Part shown: piece after piece, positions 10,339 through 21,115 of the stretch
Numbering within the stretch: position 1 is the stretch's first letter
How the letters are laid out: each line of letters starts with the position of its first letter
Source: Gnetum montanum
Taxonomy: Eukaryota > Streptophyta > Gnetopsida > Gnetales > Gnetaceae
Length of the DNA stretch: 64,000 nt
Assembly: GCA_015680685.1 (NCBI GenBank)
Contig: MNCI01023539.1
Coordinates: forward strand, 414,920 to 478,919
Direction of reading: 5' to 3'
The notes under the pieces: model-generated
Seen by the model: the letters and a program-made list of their open reading frames with translations, nothing else
What the model was told of the DNA's origin: nothing
Database searches by the model: none
Position numbers and translations under genes: made by a program

Positions 10339-11839
10339 ATGTGGCCGGAATCACGGTTGAAAATGGATGATGATTTGAGGTTGCCGCAAGACTTGGTGTA
10401 TCTTGAATCCATGGAACTTTATGAAGAAAGTGAGAAAGCTCTTGATTTAGAGTTTGACGAAGATAAAGAGGAGGATCAGGAGGAGGAGGATGATGAGCAT
10501 GAGCATGAACATGGTAAATTTATGCAACAACAACAGCAGCGATTAGACCTTCATTGTTTGGAAGCTGAGGATGCTGCTGCGGCCGTCGTAGATGTGTGTA
10601 ACTTTATTTACTTTGACAATGCTGTCGGACGTGTGTCACGTCATTTAGAAAAGGCCCCGCAAAGGAGCAAGCAAAGAATCCTGGTGACCACAAGGGACGT
10701 GGACAAGGTGTGGGACCAGTTAAAAGAAGTTTTGATGGAAGATTATATTTACAAATATGACATGGCATCCCAAGATTGCTGTTATAACCAAAACGTCCTG
10801 CGATGTGAGCAGGTCTCGAAACAAATCATGGCACGGGCCATGGGAAGCAGTGTTTGGGATACATTACAATGGCGGTTGCAGGAACAGCAGCATTATTTGG
10901 CAACTGTAATAACATTATGCGAGGGTTTACCAGGATGGTTAGTAATGGTTGCTAAATATATGGCTGCTGCTGAAGATTCATTATCAAGCCCATTCATTGC
11001 CCTACAGCGATTGTTGTTTGCCATGGCTAGCAATAATAATAGTTATGCATTTGGTGAAGGTTTGGTAGATGGGGATGGAGATGGCAATAAGTGGGAAAAG
11101 TTGATGAAAGTCATGACAGAAGATTGTCTTGATGAAGAGTGTATGGAAGCTCTTCAACTCATCTCCAAATCTTTGAGGGAAACGGCATTTTTAGAATGGC
11201 CGGATGTTCCACCTGCAATTGAGGATGTGCAAGATTTCATTGAAGAGCCTGTGCTCAAGACTTTGCAAGACAGAGGCCTCCTACTGCTCATGCCTGATGC
11301 TGCTGCAAGTGGCTTTGGAATTGACAGCGTTCGAGTTCCGTATCTTGTGTATCGTTACTGTGCGACGAAATTGATTTCCAAGCACAGCAGAGATATTGAC
11401 AGTCCAGAAGATGTGCGTATGTTGGAGGAAGAACTCAATACATCGCTCCTCAAGGTATAGATTTTTTATTTTATTACGTACCTGAAGCCACTCTTTGATT
11501 CTGAACCGTATGTTTGGATCTGAGCCGATAAATTATAAACTGTTATTGTTCTAGACACCTTGCATCAACGCCCTTCAAATTAAGTTAGACTTCTACAACT
11601 ACGAAATGGATGCAAATAAACTGCATGCAATGACGGCAAACACTTTGCGAATGCTGTCGGTTTTCCCCTATCGGGACACTGTACAATTAAAGGGAATAAA
11701 CGAGGAGACCGCATTTACTAGGCTCTTACTTTACCAAGGCCGGCAAAGGCTTCCTTGGCACGTGATGCCTTCAATCAGACGTATCATCTATGATGAGGCT
11801 TACAAATACAACGACGACGATGAAGTCTTCAGTGGCAGG
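10339..11839 (+). CDS. NB-ARC/NLR-like protein, two exons visible, probably partial
   Basis: Exon 1 is open for 372 codons (10,339-11,454) and ends CTCAAG|GTATAG. Exon 2 (11,555-11,839) follows an acceptor TTCTAG and stays open for 95 codons to AGG|GTAAGC; both junctions are phase 0. The N-terminus is acidic (Glu/Asp-rich, residues about 35-60) with a short poly-Gln tract. Residues 80-110 include FIYFDNAVGR, reminiscent of NB-ARC kinase-2, then RILVTTRDVDKVWDQL, close to RNBS-B, and CEGLPGWLVMVAKYM near residue 195, close to the GLPL motif. No P-loop (GxGKT) is visible, so the ATP site is missing or lies in an unrecognised upstream exon. No LRRs are visible. A possible later exon is an open stretch near 12,131-12,246, but no acceptor gives the needed phase. 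NLR kinship is inferred from short motifs; the open frame contrasts with the decayed neighbours. An alternative start is at 10,363. Confidence 0.5.
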
Positions 11840-13229
11840 GTAAGCAATTTAGATATGTGACACGTTATGGTTATTTGATTGGATCTAAAAATTAGAATAA
11901 ATTAGTGTCAGAGTCCGATTAAAATTATTAATACCAACAAAATTCAGTTACATCCACTCATGTTTAAGAGCATTTTTCAATTTTTTTCCTCTAAAAGCTT
12001 GGTTAGAATGGAAAATCAAATATAGAAATTTTAGTTTGTGGTTGACATCACAATTAGCAATCAACCATATATTAAGCTTAAAAAATATAAAAATATAATC
12101 TTATTCCTTCAAAAGTGTATCAGACGTTGGTGTTTTTAAGCCTTCGCATGTGCATCCAAAACTTCTAGATTATGATGATCTCACAGCACATTTTGTAGCT
12201 TTAAAGCAACAATGCAAATCCAACAGGCAAGGTCAGAGTGGTTAACAGTGCCTGCCATTTGCTCAAGTTCACAATTTTCTCCAATGCTTCTATTTTTGTA
12301 TCCTTTCGATTGTTAAATTGCCCAGTGCATTGGGTACAATAGTTATAAAATAGGAATGTCTGTATATGGCCCTCGCTGAAGGCGCATGTATAAAAAAAAT
12401 GCAGTAGTACAATAAAGCCAATGCAGTAGTACAATAAAGCCAAGGAGGTTTGTGGCTGGAGACTTTGATCACTACTAGAAAATAGATAATATAGCCACAC
12501 TTTCACGTATTTTGTCATTTTGTCACTTTCACGGTATTTCTGTCTTACAGGTCCTTAAAGTTATCCATATACAATTCTAACGTCATTTCACTTTTTTTTC
12601 TTTGATGTTAATCCTAGGGCTATGATATGATAAAAATAATTTAATGACTATTGTGATTGAGATAACCATGCACAATGTACATAAACTAAGTCTACGGTGT
12701 TATACATTATACATGTTGAACATAAGAAACATAGACTAACAAGTACATTATACATGTTGAACATAAAAAACATACACTAACAAAAATGTAGTATTTATCA
12801 AATGGACTTTTTTGGTCTATGAAGACAATAAGATCTGCAAATCTTTGGAAGCTCAATCTCTACTTTGGGACATCTAACTTTATTTTGGCTTAGTTCCTTA
12901 AAGCTAGAAGCATTTTCTAAAAAAATTGTATATGTAAAATAAAATCTTGGCATTTTCTTACAATATTAAACTATTGAATTTCAACATTTAACATACCTCT
13001 AAAGTTAAAGTCTCCTCCACAATGGTCTATTTTATTTTATTTTTGGAGGGGTTTTACTCCTTATAAACACTTAATATCATATAGGATCATTACCCAAAGC
13101 CATAATGCTCATCTCACTAAGTGGGGCCCCAAGAGGGTTGGTAGATTAATAAAAGCCTAACCTCTTACATGAGAAATGAGCACTTTATTATCATTTTTGA
13201 TGTTTTTTTTTTAGAAAAAATCGAGCGAA
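11840..13229 (+). other. AT-rich stretch without a convincing gene
   Basis: Follows the second exon of the NLR-like gene. It contains a 20-bp direct duplication (AATGCAGTAGTACAATAAAG, about 12,397-12,440) and a 40-bp direct repeat around ACATTATACATGTTGAACATAA at 12,700-12,780. A minus-strand reading frame at 12,201-12,518 is hydrophobic but has no family resemblance, and I do not call it. Confidence 0.5.
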
Positions 13230-13760
13230 TTTTTATTCCCAAAAAAGACTATTCACCAGTATAGCGTAGGCTAGAGTTGCTGACCCCACACTGATAGTGT
13301 GCCCAAACTCGAGGGCCTCCCACAAGTCTCAATCGCCTCACGGCATCCCCGTTAGCGGGTGATATGTTTGATCCCCAATCCCTTAAACAGTAGTTCGGAC
13401 CAGGCTGAACATGTCCTTGGGGGTGGGGGAGTTGTTCCCCCTGCCCCCACGTTAGGGCCTTTTGGGGTGTTCATGGTTAGAGCCCCGACTCTTCTCGAGG
13501 GTTTGGAGGCCTTCTTGCCTAGGCCAGTAGCCAGGCGATGACAATTTTCTTCAATTATCTGGGCAATACCTATCATGTGGTCTCTGATAACGTTCTCGAT
13601 CCATTGCAGTGTCTAGTTGTATGATTGCGGGGCAGGGTTGNGATAATTGAAGAAAATTGTCATCGCCTGGCTACTAGCTCGGGCGAGTAGTTCCTAGACC
13701 TCCAAACCCCTGAGGAGAGTCGGGNACAGGCCCTAAGGTTTGTACATTGATCATTTTTGC
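13230..13760. repeat. GC-richer repeat-like island with two N joins
   Basis: Base composition rises sharply against the AT-rich surroundings (GGGGGTGGGGGAG, CCCCACACTG, GCCCCGACTC). A short T/A run at 13,202-13,215 borders it on the left. The segment between Ns at 13,641 and 13,725 is an inverted, slightly diverged copy of about 13,490-13,565. A minus-strand frame of 74 codons ends with a PPPPRTCSAW string; it could belong to a retroelement ORF but I do not recognise the family. Confidence 0.45.
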
Positions 13761-13867
13761 TATATTACAACATGTTTATGATCATTCAATAAAACATTCC
13801 ATGGTCTTATGATATTTCTATCTGTTATGTTTAAATCATCGTTGCAGCAAAAGATGAGTGGCGATCA

Positions 13868-14331
13868 CTAGCTTAGTTATATATATTTATAATATATATC
13901 TATAAATTGGCCGATAGAATATTATTAGTTTACAAGTAAAAAGTTCTTTGAGTAAAAAATTTCACGACTTCTGGACGATGAACAAGATTTAAAAACCCAA
14001 ATTTTCATGCCTTCTGGACGAAGAACAAGAGTTTTGTACCTTATTTTTCCTAAGGATGGGTTTTCTGAAAAAAAAATTCCATGAATTAGTGTATGCTCTC
14101 ACCCTCGGCCGAATTCATGGAATTTTTTTTTCAGAAAACCTATCCTTAGGAAAAATAAGGTACAAAACTCTTGTTCTTCGTCCAGAAGGCATGAAAATTT
14201 GGGTTTTTAAATCTTGTTCTTCGTCCAGAAGTCGTGAAATTTTTTACTTAAAGAACTTTTTACTTGTAAACTAATAAGATTCTATCGGCCAATTTATAGA
14301 TATATATTATAAATATATATAACTAAGCTAG
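13868..14331. repeat. Foldback element: about 220-bp near-identical inverted arms, 24-bp loop
   Basis: Left arm 13,868-14,087 begins CTAGCTTAGTTATATATATT; right arm 14,112-14,331 ends with its complement ...AACTAAGCTAG. Only a handful of mismatches separate the arms. The spacer is about 14,088-14,111. It ends seven bases before the acceptor of the next HD2 exon. It is probably a non-autonomous DNA transposon (foldback or MITE type); a possible short target duplication (TA or CTA) cannot be separated from the palindromic tip. Confidence 0.85.
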
Positions 14332-14338
14332 TATTTAG

Positions 14339-14703
14339 GACACAACGGATGTATCTAGTGATGTTGGAGAAGATGGCTATGATGACAAAGATGAAGATGA
14401 AAAAGATGGCTCCGACGATCATCAGGTATTGTACGTTAATTATAAGTTTGTTTTTCATTGGGTGTTTTCAAGCATTGACCAACTTGGAAGTCTTAATCTT
14501 GCATTTCATATTATATTCAGGACACAATAGATGCATCCAATGATGATGGAGAAGATGGCTCTAATGACGAAGATGATGGTGAAGAAGATGACTCTAATGA
14601 CAAAGATGATGGTGAAGAAGGTGGCTTTGATGGGGAGGACTACAATGATTGTTAGAAAGAGTATTCTCCTTCTCTTTACAATAAACTCTTTAGCAAGGAG
14701 TGA
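14339..14703 (+). pseudogene. HDT: HD2 copy 1, acidic C-terminal exons
   Basis: Two exons rich in Asp/Glu. The first (14,339-14,425) follows TTTAG, encodes 29 residues including SSDVGEDGYDDKDEDEKDG and ends CAG|GTATTG. The second (14,521-14,655) follows TTATATTCAG and encodes DASNDDGEDGSNDEDDGEED before a TAG at 14,653-14,655. Copy 2 at 39.0 kb reads TCG at the same place and continues through KEYSPSLYNKIFSKE to a TGA, so this TAG is a late nonsense change and the ancestral end is 14,701-14,703. The acidic tail is typical of HD2 proteins; no C2H2 zinc finger is visible. These exons lie 4.8 kb from the Lys-rich exon, with the NLR-like gene and the foldback element between. Confidence 0.75.
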
Positions 14704-14879
14704 AAGCCCATGAGGGTGCTTTTGAACAAGTGCAAGACCTAATCCTTTTCCTACCCTAGAGTGGAGATTTTTTAAGAATTTTTTGTAAGGATGAAAACCT
14801 GAAAAGACATTTGTAAACCTATTACGCTTTCTATTTAGCCTCCCTCTTCTATGTTGACTATTTGTTGTACTTTGAATTT
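14704..14879 (+). other. HD2 copy 1 3'-flanking/UTR-like sequence
   Basis: Matches 39,136-39,305 behind copy 2 closely (GCCCATGAGGGTGCTTTTGAACAAGTGCAAG and onward). It ends in a run of T then A at 14,878-14,899, where the minus-strand LINE tail begins. Confidence 0.6.
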
Positions 14880-16191
14880 TTTTTTAAAAAAAAAATTCAT
14901 TTATTATAGAACATATAGCCAATGCGAACTTTTGTTAAATATAACAATGTGTTAGATTATTATGCTTGTTGGACTCAACTTATGACTTGCAATCCACAGG
15001 TTGCATGCTCTAACCAATTGATGCCCAAGTCATATAAATTAGCATTTTGTGCATGAATAACCAAGTCATTTGAGAGCTTGCTACAGTGAAAACATACAAT
15101 CTAAGTTGTTGCTTCCTGTTACATGATATAGGCAAATGGATCTACAGTTGCAATTCTTTAAAGTTATTATTTCAAATCCATTTTCGACATCTACATCATT
15201 AATTAATATTAATAAAAAAGTTGGCAACATTAAACAATGTACAAGTGTTGGAAAAACTCATTATCACCATATTTTCTTCTTAGCTTTGATTAGTAACCAT
15301 CATAGCTCTTTGCATGAAGTGTGATGTTTGTTACAACTTATGGGATTATAACATGAGCATTGCCTCACTAACAACAAGTTTTAGAAACGAGGAATTTTTA
15401 TTACATCCAAGAATTCACCGTGGATTTGTTGGACAATTACAAAATCTCAACATATTTTTGAAAAAAGTTGAAAATATCATTGATGTAATGCCCCAAGTGG
15501 ATAGGGTCAATGTGAAAGAAAACACTCAACAGATTATAATTAATATTATAATTTCTTCAAATGTGAGTCAAAGATGGACAAAATAAAAAGACATGTTCTT
15601 CATCTTCTATGTTGTGCTCTCATGGTCTACAAATACGTTCATCTCTTGGTAAATTAATACAATGACCTATCGTAATAATGAGATGATGAGAGCTGATTCT
15701 TGCTTTAGCAATTTAATTTCATAAATGAATACAAATAGTTGAGAATAGATACTTTTGAACACTAAATAACAAAGCTCTTGAACAGAATGTAAATAAAATT
15801 ATTTTTTTCCTTGATGTATTTAACCAAACTTTAGCCAAGACTTTTTCTTTTATAGTCTTTCGAAAGAGCCTTTTGTTTAAAGAAAAATTCTCTATTACAA
15901 GATTCTATGATTGAAGCCATAATTTTTCTTGATACAACCATCCATTTTCTTATGTAGCATTCATTATCTCCTTAGCATAATTGACTTCCTTCATGTAACT
16001 TAACTTCTTAATATAATCAATAAATTGACAAAGGGCTTTAACTTCAAGGGGAAGCAAATATGCTTATAAAAGTAAGATATCATAAGAATGCATTTTCACA
16101 TAAAATTCACATACAATAAATTATGTTTGAATATACTCTAATTTTTTCCAATTAGTTTTGAAAAGAGAAGGTCCTCATGCAATACACCCAT
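14880..16191 (-). pseudogene. LINE retrotransposon copy 1, C-terminal half of ORF2
   Basis: Minus-strand remnant downstream of the reverse transcriptase. Fragments such as LPLEVKALCQFIDYIKKL and KEVNYAKEIMNAT match the post-RT region of plant non-LTR elements by pattern, and near 15,600-15,700 a degenerate region resembles the Cys-rich end of such ORFs. Stops and frameshifts are frequent. Poly(T) at its left end is the poly(A) tail of the minus-strand element. It is interrupted at 16,191 by element A and resumes at 37,618. A paralogue lies at 39,306-40,970. Confidence 0.7.
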
Positions 16192-17035
16192 TGATGAGTG
16201 GCGAGGTACCCCTACACTCAACCATACGAATACAAGCGTTTCACGCACGATCCGATCGAACTCCGCAAACGGGCTAGTTGTGGTATCTAGACAGTTACTC
16301 GTAGATCGCAGTTTGCTGTCTTCCCACCTGGACTAGTATTAACTTTGTCACATATGGTTTAGTCCAGAGTGAGGTGTATGATGTGTTCCTATACTAATAC
16401 TACTCCTGGGCTAATGGAAAATAATATTAACTAAACTAGGAGAGGGAGAGAGGGAGAGAAAATCTAACTAGCCTAAGTGCAATGAGCATTCATTCCTTAA
16501 TCATCCGTACACATCTTGGACCTCATGCACAACTACTACTAGGATTACCAAGCGCGGGTCCTAGGTATGCTATTGGGTTACCAAGTAGTTACACTTAAAT
16601 GCTCGTGATTAAGTCATACTCATTCCGCATTACTAGGAGTTTAGGGTAACGAGATGTTAACTACGAAAGCAATAAATAACAATAAAAATTAAGTAATTAA
16701 ACTAAGTGAATGTTGCAATGATGAAGTAATCTCGATCTTTATTGCCAGTCATGTGTGTGTTCAAGTACGTCACACTCGAATAAGGATGCCATACAATTAC
16801 AATCACCACACTGTAGGCATACACTAGGAGAGAAGAGTTGAGAGGAAAAACTGATGTAAAAAGAAACTTAAACTTAATGACTCTAAAAAACTCTAAGAAC
16901 TAATCCAAAACCAAGTGTGCCGCCTTTTATTTATAGGCCCACACAGAAACCGCGATATCGCGTACGTGATATTGCGGTTGCGATAATAGGGGTCCAATAA
17001 CAGGGGTCCGATAACAGGACCTAACAGACCATAAC
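16192..17035 (-). repeat. Element A 3' LTR, main part
   Basis: Plus view begins TGATGAGTGGCGAGGTACC. The last six bases, TCATCA, are found at 23,952-23,957, separated by element D and its duplicated ATAAC. Palindromic GATATC elements lie near 16,945-16,985, with a TATA-like TTTATTTATAGG at 16,925-16,936. It ends in repeated GGGTCC(G/A)ATAACA units shared with the 5' LTR at 37.56 kb. Confidence 0.9.
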
Positions 17036-17898
17036 TGATGAGATGCGATTCGCATGAGCCGCGATATCGCATCCCCGCGATATCATGTCGTCCCCTACGA
17101 TGTTGCGTACATGATATCGCGGTCTACCGCCAAATCTATAAATAAGAGGCTACACTCTCCTTATTTTCCATCCTAGGCTAAAAGTAGGGAAACTCTGGCA
17201 GATTGATCACTCCAAAGATAGAATATTTTCCATGTGCCCACAGTAGTAGTCACCAATTGAACTGATCATTATTCGAGCAGCTTGTACCTGAACACAAGTT
17301 GTGTACGGCAATAAAGACGAGCTTTGTGGATAAACCTTGTAGTTCATGGAATAGGATTTTATTACTTGTTATTTCTTACATATTATTTATTACCTACAGT
17401 AGTGCGGCATGAGTACGACTTGATTACGAGCATCTAAGGATGTGTACGGCTAGTCAAGGAATTGGCTGCTCATTATGTTTAGGCTAGTTAAGTGCCTCAG
17501 TACGACCACTTCGAGCACGTGCGTTACGTGTGGTGATCCCAATAACAGTTAGCGTTTGGTAGCCACAGTTGCATAGTTCAAGGTGTGTACGGTAAGTGGG
17601 AACAGATGCTGATGCTAGTTAATTTAGATTTAGTTCATTAGTTAGAATTAGTTAGTTTCTCAACCCTTCACTCTTTAGCATAGAAGACATAAAACCATAA
17701 AAAGATATAAAAATCATATACCTCAGACTTACTTAACCATACACCATGACAACCACAAGTAAGTCTGGGAAGACAACGAATGATTAACCCCAAGTGTTCC
17801 ATGGGGCGTGTAGGAATTTAATCTACGAAGTTCGATCAGATCGCATGTGCTATGCTGGTTTCGTATGGTTGATTGTAGGGGTACCTCGCCACTCATCA
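17036..17898 (+). repeat. Element D 5' LTR
   Basis: TGATGAGATGCG...CCACTCATCA, 863 bp. Palindromic GATATC array at about 17,060-17,125, then TATA-like CTATAAATAAGAGG at about 17,138-17,151. Confidence 0.9.
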
Positions 17899-17899
17899 T

Positions 17900-17917
17900 T
17901 GGCACCGTTGCCGGGGA
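17900..17917 (+). other. Primer binding site of element D
   Basis: TGGCACCGTTGCCGGGGA, one mismatch to the tRNA-Asp complement seen in element C. Confidence 0.85.
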
Positions 17918-18043
17918 CTAAGTGTTTGTGCACCATATAGAACATAAGGGATATCACTCACATCGTTGTGAGCCTTAACAAACATTTGAGTTAATCAAAA
18001 GAAAAAAATTATTATATAATGGTGAATTAGCACACCAATAACA

Positions 18044-20032
18044 ATGCCTTCTTCTCATAAGAGCAACTCACCACCTAAGGACCATACATGAGACAGTCGG
18101 CAACATAAAACACATAGCCGAAATCAGCAAAGTCCTAAATAATACAAGATAGTTTATACTCATCCCGATGAGTATATTCCAGACTTTACTTTTATCCTCC
18201 ATCAAGACGAGCAGCTGCGATGGAGAGATTTGCAAGGTAACATCATGTTATCCCCAGATCGATCAGTCTCTCGCATGCTTTTTTGTGCCTTGGCACAGAT
18301 TGGCATACAAGAACTAGTTGCTGAATACATTGTGAAAGATTTTGACATGAGGGATTATTATCGCAAAGATGCCCAACGTATGAGAGACTCAAGGCAGGAG
18401 AGTCAACATACACTTTTGAAGGGCAAAGGTCCGCATGTCCTTAGTGAAATAGGAGATGAGGAACCCCTTATCACAAGTACTTTAACAAATGATGTTCCCC
18501 CTCCTAACGATGATGAGGAGGTTAGGTATCAGAATCTACGATCAACGATACATATCCCTGGTTCTGATGCCCGTGAACACCAACTATTCATAGAGGGAAC
18601 AACCACTCATGCTAAGGACAGGCACTTTGATTGTCACCACGATCGAGGCTGTAGTAGCCAAAGAGAAGGAAAGAAACATTGTCATGGCGATGGTTCCCCT
18701 TCTTCTTCTCCTTCATCCCATCACTCACCGTCTCCTTCCACATTTGGGCGTAGCCACCATGAACATAAAGGTGAGGATAAAGGTAAGAAAAATGAGAGAC
18801 CTCAACGGGAAAGTCAAGAGAGAGGACAAGGGCAAGGACGTAGGGAGAGTAGGGAACAACGCAGACATCACAGGCATCATGAAAGAGATGATCATGCCGA
18901 GCCCCTACTCGCAACCCGAAGTATGCTTGACATAACGGAGGCAGTTAGGATTCCCATAAGGCATTTAAAAGATAGTTGGATCAAACATTTAGACATGAAC
19001 AATATCCCACGATTTGAAGGGGGATACAATGCAAATCCAAAAAATCATTTACAGGCATTCCACGATGCCTGTGCCTTGCAGAATATAGAAAATGAGTGGC
19101 AAAAACTTAAGTTGTTCCCAAGGACACTCACCAAAGAAGTAGAGAGTTGGTATTGGTCCTTAGAACCAGAAACCATCAGGAGGTGGAGTACGATGCTAGA
19201 ACTGTTCAATGAAAAGTATCAAACGTACTCCAGAGTGTCCAATTTGCATAAGCAGATCCAAGGCTAGAAGCAAGGTACATATGAATCCTTGGATGCTACC
19301 ATGGCCCGCTACTACACATTGTTACATCGTTGCCCGGGCCATGGGTACGCTCAGCGGGATCAACTTTGCCACATCGTGGATGGGCTAAGGCATGAAACTA
19401 AAAGAACCCTTGGAACTTATGCCCAAGGAAGACTCTCACAACTTAGAGCCCATGAAGTACATAGCTTGCTGGAACAAGTAGCAAAAAAACGTAAAAGGAA
19501 AAGTGCAGAAGAGCATAACCATGATCCCTTTCTTCGAAAGAAGGGAGTGAAGTTTTGCGATGAAGAGGATGAGTCACCAATCGAAGAGTTGGTGAACAGA
19601 AAGACCTTGCCGCTTCAAAAGCTCACAACAGAAATTGCGACTAAGGTAGATGACGTATGGAGTTCCTTAGACTCTAAAATTGAAACTGTCTTAAAAATTG
19701 TAGAAGAATCTAAGGTAGAACAAAGAAGTGACAAAGGTAAGAAAAAGTGGAGAGATTCAAGCCCTGCACATAACAAGGGTAAGGGGAAAATCACTAACTC
19801 CGATGTGGCTGTGGAGTCTAACACAGACGATGATGGTGGATGTGAGATTTGCCACTATGACCATCCTAAGGGATGTTGCCCCATCATCTCACATCTACAG
19901 GAGTCTGGGGTGTATGCGCTTAATCCAAGACTCAACCAACAGCAAACACCCCGAAGGTTACCTTATCCACAAGGTAACCCAAGGCAGTTCCACCAACCAC
20001 TAACATATTATCCAAGTGGAACTCCACCATAG
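18044..20032 (+). pseudogene. gag: Element D gag (few stops)
   Basis: Best preserved gag of its subfamily. An ATG at 18,044 is followed by early stops (near 18,092 and 18,140), then an open run from about 18,150 to a TAG at 19,265-19,267 that replaces the Trp of the conserved QIQGWKQ motif, then open again to 20,032. Layout: N-terminal region, Ser/His/Arg-rich linker (18,600-18,900), gag core with LELFNEKYQTYSRVSNLHKQ at about 19,197-19,256 and CPGHGYAQRDQLCHIVDGLR near 19,334, a Lys/Glu-rich region, and a CX2CX3HX4C zinc knuckle near 19,840-19,880. Gag forms the capsid-like particle that packages element RNA. With readthrough of one stop, most of the protein is intact, so decay is recent. 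Confidence 0.88.
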
Positions 20033-20544
20033 CCCATCGGATAGCATTAGTAGTGACAATACCCACAGTCATGGGGGATGCCATCGCCAAAACATCAGTA
20101 CCCTTACCGGCAGCCTAACCCTTATGGATATTATGTGTAGCAGCCAATTTCTCCAAGTGACTCTATGAGTCACACAACCCCTAACCGTCACTACCAAGTT
20201 CAGGAGTACTTCAGAAGGACTCCTTTTCCTTCGGGAGACACTCCATACCCACACCATCCTCCTAATTCATCTGCACCTCTTCCACCACAAGTAGTTCCCA
20301 TAACACCTCCTACTCCAACAATGCAAGGGGAACTTCCTTCTCAACCGTAGCAACGTCATGCTGTGAGAGTTGTAAATATTCAACCTACTGCTGGTTCTGA
20401 CAATTGTAAAAAGAGAAGACCCTTCTTCAGAACCAAAAGTCTAGACAAACTCTCACAACAACAAGCGGTTGGATCCATATACACTCCTCCACCATCTAAC
20501 ACTTCGGAGCACTCTTCAGTCCAATAGAGCTTAACGATACAGTT
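20033..20544 (+). pseudogene. Element D gag C-terminal Pro/Gln-rich linker
   Basis: Between the gag stop and protease the frame encodes Pro/Tyr/Gln-rich sequence with several stops. It is homologous to 46,070-46,425 of element C and probably links gag to protease in an intact ancestor. Confidence 0.6.
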
Positions 20545-21114
20545 ATGTTAACGCATACCGTAATTGATTGGATCAAGGTAGGCCACCTTCCCAGGAAACT
20601 AACTGACCCTGGGAGTCCCTTAATCTATCTCCAGATCACCGGAAATGAACCACATGGGGCTCTTCTTGACTCAGGTTCCAGAGTCAACTTAATTTCACGA
20701 GAGATGTATCACGCCTGAAACCTGCCCCAACTTAAGAAGAGCAACATTCAACTAGAGCTGGCAGACCAGTCCATCACCATTCCCTTGGGATTGGTGGAGA
20801 ACATCATTACCACTGTGTGTGGTTGGTCTTACCCAGCTGATTTTCTAGTGACTAAAGTTAACAACAACGAAGGGGACTTTCCAATTATAATGGGAAGGGC
20901 ATGGCTTAGTACAGTAGATGCATGCCTTAGGATCCGCGATCTTTCCTTGGAAATTTCTAAGATAAACATTTGTGGAAAGATCGAGAAGACGAAAGTTCCA
21001 TGCATCACATACAATGATTCATCAGGTGATGACATGGAGGAAATGCCTCCATGTAACAGGTGTGCCCTTGAAACTTTACAACAAAGATGCTTGTATGTAG
21101 CAACCACACAACCG
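20545..21114 (+). pseudogene. Element D aspartic protease
   Basis: Retropepsin-like domain. The active-site loop reads ALLDSGSRVNLIS (catalytic Asp followed by Ser-Gly) at about 20,667-20,705, and a later IIMGRAWL matches the expected second conserved strand. One TGA near 20,718 replaces a Trp found in element C. The domain is cut by an N at 21,115. No RT follows. Confidence 0.8.
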
Positions 21115-21115
21115 N

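Noticed and set aside
12201-12518. 105-codon hydrophobic minus-strand frame
   Set aside because: No start context or homology; overlaps short direct repeats.
14056-14274. 72-codon plus-strand frame
   Set aside because: It runs through the foldback arms; an artefact of the inverted repeat.
18609-18935. Alternative frames over the Ser/His/Arg-rich gag linker (also at 1,065-1,334 and 44,659-44,985)
   Set aside because: Low-complexity linker gives open shadow frames; the gag frame explains them.
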